In this document: positions 1 through 5,547 of the stretch, in pieces
Layout: every line of letters begins with the position of its first letter
Position numbering within the stretch: position 1 is the first letter of the stretch
Source: an uncultured Holophagales bacterium
GTDB taxonomy: Bacteria > Acidobacteriota > Thermoanaerobaculia > UBA5066
Assembly (NCBI GenBank): GCA_937927565.1
Contig: CALBDV010000913.1
Span: 1 to 5,547, forward strand
Direction of reading: 5' to 3'
Length of the DNA: 5,547 nt
The notes under the pieces: model-generated
The model's input: the letters and a program-made list of their open reading frames with translations, nothing else
Database searches by the model: none
What the model was told of the DNA's origin: nothing
Made by a program: the position numbers and the translations under genes

Positions 1-3000
1 TACCGGCGCCGCGTCTTCTGCGTCCCGATCGCGCCGCGACGGTGGAGGCCGGCCGGCATCCGGAAGCCGGCCATCGTCGAACCGACGAGGACGAGGCACC
101 CGAGCTCGGCCGCGATCCCCCAGAGCTTGAGAACGTGAAGCCCCTCCTCCGCGCCGTAGCGGAGCCCGGCCATCCGCCCCTCGACCTCGAGGCCGAGGCC
201 GGCCAGCTGGTCCGGCGGCGCGTCGAAGAGCTCACCCGGCCGGGCGACGCGCTCGCGGCGGATCGCCCCTTCCTCACCGAGGAGCAGGGCGAAGAGGGTC
301 CGCTCGCCCTGCGTGGCGTCCCAGTAGGCGCGTCCGAGCGCCGCCGTCGCCGCCCGGTGCTCCGAAAGGACGACGAGGAGAGCGCGGTGTGGGTGAGGAT
401 GACTCCGGGCGACGAGGTCCTCGAGGAGCCGAAGCAGCTCTGCGGAGAGAGTCGCCGCCTCGGCGGTTCCTCGGGCCTCGTCCGTGGATGCGGCGTCCTG
501 CTCCGAGAGGAAGAAGCGCTCTTCCAGGGCGGCGGAAAGCCCTCGCAGCTCCCGCCCGCGGGAGGCGAGCGATTCCAGCTCCGCAAGGGGTGCGATCTCG
601 GCGCGCATCCAGGCCGGAACGGGACGCTGCCGGGCCTCGAGCTTCCCGATCTCTCGAACGACGCGGAGCAGTCGCTCCTTCTCCCCCTCCACCTCGCGGA
701 AGGCCCCGCAGCGCGCGAGCGTCCCCGCCCGGCGGCGGACTTCTCCCGCCGCCGCGAGCGCACCGCCGCTGGCCGCGAGGTCCGCGACGGGTACGGACCT
801 CCCTGCCGCGTCGACCCGCGCCCGGACCGAGATGGAGAGGCGGCCCTCGCCCGTCCCGACCCTCGCTTCGAGCGCGTGCCCGCCCCGGTGCCGGTTGACC
901 GCGGCGGCGAGCGGAGCGAGGAGCTCGCGCTCGATCGCCCTCCGGAGCGGGCGCGCGCCGTAGCGCGGGTCGGCGCCGGCCTCGACGAGCCGCTGCACGA
1001 CGTTGTCCGGCACGTCGAGGGCGAGCGCGCGGCTCCGGGCCCCCTCGCGCGACGCGACCTGCCCGAGGTGGCGCCGGGCGATGGCCAGGAGCGTCTCGCG
1101 GGAAAGGGGCAGGAACGGCACCACCCGGTCGATCCTGTTGACGAGCTCGGGGCGGAGGAACGACCGGACCTCTTCCTCGAAGTGGCGCCGCGCGTCCCTT
1201 CCCCCGGCACCGTCCGCGGCGAGGCCGACCGAGAACTTCCCGAACGAACGGGCGCCGAGGTTCGACGTCAGGACGACGACCGCGTTCGTGAAGCTGGCGA
1301 CCCGCCCGGCCGCATCGGTGAGGCGCCCCTCGCCGAGCACCTGGAGGAGGAGGTCGAAGAAGAGCGGATCGGCCTTCTCCACCTCGTCGAAGAGGACGAC
1401 CGAGAAGGGCTCCTCGCGCACCTTCGCCGTCAGCAGCCCTTCCGCGCCGAAGACGCCCCCCACCAGGCGCTTGACCGCGACCGGGTCGGCGTACTCGGTC
1501 ATGTCGAAGCGGACGAGCCGGTCGCGGCTCCCGAACAGGAGCTCGGCGCGCGCCTTGGCCGTCTCGGTCTTCCCGACGCCCGTCGGTCCGATGAAGAGGT
1601 ACGAGGCGATCGGTTTGCCGGGGCGCGCCAGGCCCGCGACCACCGTCGCGAGGACGTCGACGACGAGGCCGACCGCCTCCTCCTGACCCGCGACGCGGCT
1701 CCGCAGCCAGGCGGTCGTCTCCGGCACGTCGAACGGCTTCCGGCGGTCGACGAGGAACGCCGGGAGCCCGGTGGAGCGCGTGAACGCCTCGCGGACGGCC
1801 TCGACCGTGACCGCCCGCGGACCGCCCAGGTCGCGGAGCGCGTTCCGCAGGAACCGGAGCGGCTGACCGGGACAGGCGGATCCGGCGGCCCAGCGCCGGT
1901 GGAGGGCGACGACCTCCTCGATCGCCTCCGCGGGAACCGCGGGCTTCCGGTTCCCCGCGACGTGCATCAGGACGAGAGCGGTCGTCGCGCCGTCGGGCTC
2001 CTCGACGCGGAGCTGCTCGAAGGACCGGAGGAGCGCCGGGTCGCGCCGCTCGACGACCCCGAGCTGCTCGGAGGTGCACTCGGCGACCGCGAGGAGCTCG
2101 CCGCGCGACAGGCGCGGCCGCAGGAAGGAGCCGACGCTCTCCTGCTGCGCTTCGCTGCTCCCCACCTCGAGCAGCTCGACGAGATTCCCGAGGTGGAGAA
2201 CGGCCTTCTCGCGCGCGGCCTCGCGGCAGATCCGGTCCACCCGTTCCTGCCACATCCCGAAACCGGAGGCCCCTGCGACGAGGCGCGCGCCGGAGGTTTC
2301 CCAGAAGCGGGTCTGCTCCAGCCCGAACGTGCGACGGCGCCTCACGACCTCGTGGAAAATCGCCGTCTTCCCGCATCCCGGCGGCCCGACGAGGAGGACG
2401 CTCCGCCGCGCGCGCGCCGTCAGGTGCTCGGCAAGGAGCCGGACCGGCTCGTCGACCTCGTACGCCGCCGGAAGAGAGACCCCGTCGAGGGCCGTCGCGA
2501 CCCGCGGCAGAACGGCCTTCCCGTCCTCTTCCTCCCGCTCCCTCCTGCGCCTCTCGGCCGCCCGCTCGAGCGGCGTCGGCAGGTCGACCTCGAGCGTCAC
2601 CGTCTCGAGCGTCACGACGCGACGGCTCTCGATCCGGACGAGCGCGAGCAGGTCCTTCGTCGCACCGGCCCGACCCAGGGCCGCCCGGGCCTCGTCCGGA
2701 ATCCGCTCCGTCAGCTCGCGCCGCGAACGGGCGATCACCTCGATCCCGAGCGACGGCAGATAGCCCACCCAGACCGATTCTCCCTGCTGCCAGCTCACGA
2801 CCGGGAGCGGGAGCAGGACCGGCCCCGGTCCGTCCGCGTTTCGCTCGGGCGGCTCGACGGAGAGGACGACCTCCGTCCGCTCGGCGGGCCCCGGCAGAAG
2901 TCGACGCGACAGCTCGAGCCCGTCCAGCTCGCGCACGAGCCGCCGGACCCCGTCCTCGAGCTCTCCTCGCGCCGCCGCGGCGGTCGCGCCGAAACGCTCG

Positions 3001-3086
3001 ACCTCCGGGAAGAGAAGCGCCCGGCCGAGCCAGGTGCTCTCGTCCAGCTCGTGGAGCACGGCAGCGAAGGAGAAGGAGTGATTCAT
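1..3086 (-). CDS. Clp/Hsp100-like double AAA+ ATPase with unusual N- and C-terminal regions (3' end cut by window)
   Basis: Predicted ATP-driven cytoplasmic protein unfoldase or remodeller; its partner protease, if any, is unknown. The start is the ATG at 3086-3084, the only start codon after an in-frame TGA about 20 bases upstream; no stop follows through 1028 codons. The last two bases, TA, begin either Tyr or a stop. Residues 1-210 lack a Clp-N repeat domain and end in a charged stretch (about 175-190). D1 has Walker A GPPGCGKT (234-241) and sensor-1-like CTSEQ (337-341), but Gly300-Asn301 sit where Walker B Asp-Glu should be. No ClpB middle domain is seen. D2 is complete: GPTGVGKT (500-507), VVLFDE (563-568), sensor 1 TSN (607-609), arginine finger NRID (Arg651), sensor 2 GARPLRR (Arg712). 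The D2 pore loop is short (VFGAEG, 545-550), and a VGL (620-622) sits where ClpA carries IGL. Residues 760-1028 form an extension: a helical, charged part (about 785-890), then a compact domain. There is no Shine-Dalgarno; the overlap with the preceding gene implies coupled translation. Clp family membership is firm; substrate and role are unknown. Confidence 0.93.
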   Translation of the reverse strand, partial: MNHSFSFAAVLHELDESTWLGRALLFPEVERFGATAAAARGELEDGVRRLVRELDGLELSRRLLPGPAERTEVVLSVEPPERNADGPGPVLLPLPVVSWQQGESVWVGYLPSLGIEVIARSRRELTERIPDEARAALGRAGATKDLLALVRIESRRVVTLETVTLEVDLPTPLERAAERRRREREEEDGKAVLPRVATALDGVSLPAAYEVDEPVRLLAEHLTARARRSVLLVGPPGCGKTAIFHEVVRRRRTFGLEQTRFWETSGARLVAGASGFGMWQERVDRICREAAREKAVLHLGNLVELLEVGSSEAQQESVGSFLRPRLSRGELLAVAECTSEQLGVVERRDPALLRSFEQLRVEEPDGATTALVLMHVAGNRKPAVPAEAIEEVVALHRRWAAGSACPGQPLRFLRNALRDLGGPRAVTVEAVREAFTRSTGLPAFLVDRRKPFDVPETTAWLRSRVAGQEEAVGLVVDVLATVVAGLARPGKPIASYLFIGPTGVGKTETAKARAELLFGSRDRLVRFDMTEYADPVAVKRLVGGVFGAEGLLTAKVREEPFSVVLFDEVEKADPLFFDLLLQVLGEGRLTDAAGRVASFTNAVVVLTSNLGARSFGKFSVGLAADGAGGRDARRHFEEEVRSFLRPELVNRIDRVVPFLPLSRETLLAIARRHLGQVASREGARSRALALDVPDNVVQRLVEAGADPRYGARPLRRAIERELLAPLAAAVNRHRGGHALEARVGTGEGRLSISVRARVDAAGRSVPVADLAASGGALAAAGEVRRRAGTLARCGAFREVEGEKERLLRVVREIGKLEARQRPVPAWMRAEIAPLAELESLASRGRELRGLSAALEERFFLSEQDAASTDEARGTAEAATLSAELLRLLEDLVARSHPHPHRALLVVLSEHRAATAALGRAYWDATQGERTLFALLLGEEGAIRRERVARPGELFDAPPDQLAGLGLEVEGRMAGLRYGAEEGLHVLKLWGIAAELGCLVLVGSTMAGFRMPAGLHRRGAIGTQKTRRR
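3083..3086 (-). promoter_or_regulatory. ATGA stop/start overlap, likely translational coupling
   Basis: The TGA ending the 83-codon gene (3085-3083) shares three bases with the ATG of the Clp-like ATPase (3086-3084). The 20 bases before this ATG contain no purine-rich ribosome site, so ribosomes finishing the small gene probably re-initiate here. The overlap ties the two products' dosage together and is the best evidence that they form one operon. Confidence 0.6.
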
Positions 3087-3334
3087 GCAGATGAACTCGT
3101 GGGTTCAGGGCGAGGGTCCACGCCGGTCATCCGTCCGAGCGATCGCAGTCGACGAGGAGAGAACTCCTTCGGCTTCCAGAGGCCTTCCTTACCCGCCGCC
3201 TTCCGAAGCCTCTCCGTCAGGCAGAGGTGGAGGATGCGACCGTTCCTAGCGAAGGTAGCGACCTCTGTGAACGGACCCGCGGAAAGCCTCTCCTCCGCCT
3301 CGTTCACGCGTTGCTTGAGTTCGTCCAGGTCCAT
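3083..3334 (-). CDS. 83-residue hypothetical protein between the two ATPase genes
   Basis: I do not recognise this family. The predicted protein starts MDLDELKQRVNEAEERLSAG, probably an amphipathic helix. A mixed middle containing FARNGRILHLCLTERLR follows, then a basic segment (KPKEFSPRRLRSLGR) and a polar tail ending TSSSA. There is no signal peptide or membrane segment. I chose the ATG at 3334 because the frame upstream reads as low-complexity Arg/Gly shadow of the neighbouring gene. A GGAG lies about 12 bases before it, rather far for a strong ribosome site. Its TGA overlaps the ATG of the Clp-like gene as ATGA, which supports its being a real gene translated together with it. About 71 percent of its third codon positions are G or C by my count, visibly lower than in the Clp-like gene, so it may be newer or under different selection. 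A small adaptor or subunit for one of the ATPases is a guess from position only. A longer in-frame product starting further upstream cannot be excluded. Confidence 0.68.
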   Translation of the reverse strand: MDLDELKQRVNEAEERLSAGPFTEVATFARNGRILHLCLTERLRKAAGKEGLWKPKEFSPRRLRSLGRMTGVDPRPEPTSSSA

Positions 3335-3402
3335 CTGCGCCACACGCTCCGTGGGGTCGACCTCTTCGCGTTCACCGCCTGCCGTCGAACCCTGTCCACA
3401 TC
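3335..3402 (-). other. 68-bp gap between the MoxR-like and the small gene
   Basis: Read on the minus strand, this holds the leader of the 83-codon gene: a GAAGAGG and a closer GGAG about 12 bases before the ATG. I see no convincing -35/-10 pair and no GC hairpin followed by a T run. The gap is therefore compatible with read-through transcription from the upstream gene. Confidence 0.4.
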
Positions 3403-5532
3403 CTAGCTTCTCGCCAAGGGCAGCCTCACCGCGAGCCCTGCCCCGCCGGGAGCTCCGGCGGCAGGTTCCTCGGCTGGCTCCTTCACCACCGGAGCGGTCG
3501 CCTCCGGAGCACGGCGCACGTCGTCGATCAGCGTCTGGAGGCTCTCGCGCGGGAAGCACTGGTCGTGGAGCGAGACGATCTCGGCGACGAGCCAGGGCCA
3601 CTCCTCGTCGCCTCGGCGTCGACACCCTCGCGAACACTCGCAAGCGCCGCGAGCCCGGCAACGAGACGGCGGCGGGCCGCGTCGAACTCGGCGAGCGGGT
3701 CCGGCGTGGCGGGCAACTCCTTTTCCGTTTTCGTTGCGGCCCCGGTCCCCGCGCTCCACGTCCGCGGCCCGATGCCGGCGGCGTCGAGAAGGCAGGCGAC
3801 GAGCCGGCGGTCCTCGGCGGTCTGGACGCGGCCGAGGTAGTAGCGCTGGATCGCCTCGCGGAAGGTCCAGGTCGTCGACGCCGACCCGATCGTCAACGGG
3901 CTCGCGAGGTAGTCGAGAACGCTGAGGAGGTCGCGGCGCGTGAAGACGTAGCGCTCCTTCCGCCGGGCTCCGATCCGGGCGCGACTGCCGAACCGCTGGC
4001 CGGTGGCGTTCTCGAGCGCGACTTGGAAGCAGACGAGGGCCTCGAGGAGGCCGTCGACCTGCGGAACGGAAGCGAGGACGCCGTGCGTCGCCACGCCGTC
4101 GGCGAGGCCGGCCCAGGTCCGCCCCTGTGCGTGGACGTCGGGCTGGACGCCGAAGACGAGCCGCCGCGTCATCGCGAGGTAACCCCGCTCGTCCGGGTCG
4201 GGGACCATTCGGTAGCCGCGCCAGCGGTTCCGGTGGGCCGGGCTCAGGGCTGCGCGGCCGGCGTACTCGGCCGGGTTCATCGTCGCGAAGACCCGGAAGT
4301 CCGGGTGGATCGGCGTTCCTCCCGGCCCGAGGACGCTGCCGTCGGACTCCGTGAGGACGAGCGACGGGTCCCTCTTGAGGAGCGAGTTGGGTCGTTTGAG
4401 GATCTGCGGCTCGGCGAGGTTCACCTCGTCGAGGATCACCCATCATCCGTACCGAGGCACCTGGACGACGAGACCGTCCCTCCAGGCCCACGGGTGGGTC
4501 CGGATCCGCTCGTTCCCCATCACCTGGTGGACTTCGACGCTCCGGAGCGGCCGAGCCCTCGCGTTCGGTGACCTCCAGGATCGCCCGCGTCTCGGGCTCG
4601 AGGAAGGCGCTGGCCTGGCGAAGCTCGGCGATCTCGAACGGCAGGTCGGCCCCCACGCTCTGCGGCACCCACCTCCCGATCAGGTCGCCGGTGTCGGTCT
4701 GGCCGTTCAGGTTGAGACGAGCGACCGGCTGCCGGAGAAGGCTCGCGAGAAAGAGGATGCTGCTCGTCCTGGCGGTGGAGGTCTCCCCCTCGAGAAGGCG
4801 CGCATCGCGGAGGGCGACGCTCGTCGCGACGTGGAGCCGCGCTCGTCGAAGCGAACCGAACGGGAAGCCCGTTTCTCGAGCGCCGAGGGAAAGACCTCTT
4901 CGAGCGCGAGGTCGAAGCGGCAGGGTCTCCGCGTAACGGCGGCGCGCGGCTCTGGTCGAGTCGAGGGCAGAAACGACCTCCACGGAAAGCCGGCTCCCGG
5001 CGAGGACGGGTGACCAGCCCGTCGTCCCCTCGACGGCACACTGCAGGCAGAACTCGACGAGCAGCGGCAAAGGTCCCTTCGGTGGCGTGAAAGTCGCCGC
5101 CACCTCGTCCAGCCACCTCTCCGTGCCGGGATACCGGCTCCGGATCCGCGTCTCCGCCCGCGGGTCTTCGAGTGCGCTCAGGAGCAGCGAAATGTGTGGC
5201 GGCCCTCCCGCCACCTCCGCGAGGTGGAGATAGTGCGAGATGTAGAAGTGCCCCACCCCCTCGTGCGCGAGGATCCCGGCGCATTAGCTGCGACCGCGCT
5301 CCGCCAGGTCGGCGCACGGGACCGTGATGACTCTCCGGCCCGGGTCCCAGGCCCACGACGCCCCGTCGTCCACCTCGACCCGGATGCTCGCGTCGTGGCA
5401 CAGCCCCGCCGCGAGTGCGGCGAGCTGCCGCTCGACGGACGCACCGCGGACTGGTTCGTCTTCCGCCGTATAGGACTCCTCGAGAACCCGTCGGGTTACC
5501 ACTCCTCGCCGAGAGACGGTCTGGGATCTCAC
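3403..5532 (-). pseudogene. Broken MoxR/dynein-type AAA ATPase with N-terminal HExxH-like peptidase domain
   Basis: Reconstructed across frames this is a roughly 710-residue protein. The N-terminal part carries LAHEGVGHF (HEGVGH at 5265-5248) and, 27 residues later, an ALEDPRAE motif. The pair resembles a zinc peptidase HExxH plus downstream acidic ligand, but has an extra Gly inside the HExxH. A helical region (YPGTERWLDEV, TRAARRRYAETLP) follows. The AAA module has a degenerate Walker A, GETSTART (4788-4765), then LNLNGQTDTGDLIGRWVP, Walker B VILDEVNLAE (near 4436-4410), sensor 1 FATMNPAEY (Asn at 4277-4275) and arginines in SPAHRNRWRGY. This pattern belongs to MoxR/AAA_5/midasin-like ATPases, chaperones that remodel protein complexes. 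Lesions: TAA at 5286-5284; frame changes near 4917, 4840, 4558-4556 and 3611-3609; TGA at 4445-4443. Frame and third-position GC signal move together at each change, and the frame changes sum to zero. The C-terminus (DEEWPWLVAEIV to LPLARS, TAG at 3405-3403) is read after the last change. The 5' end is uncertain: the frame is open to the window edge, and codon use before about 5440 looks non-coding. It is either a recent pseudogene or a functional gene with assembly errors. Confidence 0.82.
5475..5508. repeat. 13-bp dyad AACCCGTCGGGTT flanked by ACTCCTCG direct repeats
   Basis: Plus-strand bases 5485-5497 read AACCCG-T-CGGGTT, a near-perfect inverted repeat with one central base. Identical octamers ACTCCTCG lie at 5475-5482 and 5501-5508, on either side and 26 bp apart; on the minus strand each reads CGAGGAGT, which resembles a ribosome site. 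The block lies at the uncertain 5' end of the MoxR-like gene, where codon use looks non-coding, so an operator or leader element is possible. In GC-rich DNA such a short dyad may also arise by chance. Confidence 0.25.
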
Positions 5533-5547
5533 GCACGGTGCCGGGGG

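Noticed and set aside
274..2376. A 700-codon minus-strand frame inside the Clp-like gene
   Set aside because: It is a frame-shifted shadow of very high Arg/Gly/Pro content with no domains; the true frame alongside carries both complete sets of AAA+ motifs.
1003..2763. Several plus-strand frames of 160-230 codons with Ser/Arg/Thr-rich products
   Set aside because: All are antisense to the Clp-like gene, lack recognisable motifs, and have the composition expected of shifted frames in GC-rich DNA.
3339..3356. Small hairpin CCAC-GTGG ahead of the 83-codon gene
   Set aside because: It has only a four-base stem and no T run, which is too weak for a terminator or regulatory call.
3335..3661. N-terminal extension of the small gene to 192 codons
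   Set aside because: The extra 109 residues are Arg/Gly-rich shadow of the end of the MoxR-like gene in another frame, so the ATG at 3334 is preferred.
4443..4445. TGA as a selenocysteine codon
   Set aside because: No downstream stem-loop with suitable features was evident, the position is a structural one before Walker B, and the same gene has a TAA and several frame changes that recoding would not explain.
42..4571. A 1509-codon plus-strand reading frame
   Set aside because: Its codons lie exactly in register opposite the minus-strand genes. Stops there would require the sense codons TTA, CTA or TCA, which are rare in GC-rich genes. It has a low-complexity Arg/Pro/Glu/Asp composition and no motifs, spans three minus-strand genes, and ends close to where the sense frame changes.

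Overview
This is a high-GC bacterial window whose coding signal is all on the minus strand. The pervasive G/C third codon positions and the protein types would fit Acidobacteria, Myxococcota or a similar high-GC lineage. The sequence alone does not fix the taxon, and a metagenome-derived contig is possible.

Reading in the direction of transcription (right to left) there are three genes. First (about 5532-3403) is a roughly 710-codon gene. It joins an N-terminal HExxH-like metallopeptidase-type domain to a MoxR/dynein-type (AAA_5-like) ATPase. It cannot be read straight through: I find two in-frame stops, about four single-base frame changes, and altered metal-binding and Walker A motifs, so I annotate it as a pseudogene or an error-rich assembly. 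Second (3334-3083) is an 83-codon gene of unknown function. Its TGA overlaps the ATG of the third gene as ATGA. Third (3086 to beyond position 1) is a Clp/Hsp100-type double AAA+ ATPase of at least 1028 residues. It has a non-Clp N-terminal domain, a D1 domain with no Walker B acids, an intact D2 catalytic site with a shortened pore loop, and a C-terminal extension of about 270 residues. It is cut by the left window edge.

The co-directional order, the 68-bp gap and the 4-bp overlap suggest one transcript. It would encode a MoxR-like ATPase with a protease-like head, a small linker protein and a Clp-like unfoldase, a combination I cannot match to a named system. The third gene is open for over 3 kb while the first is riddled with lesions, so the module may be losing its first member, or the right side of the contig is poorly assembled. 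No RNA genes, CRISPR arrays, insertion sequences or convincing terminators were seen. The very long plus-strand reading frame is an antisense shadow of these genes.
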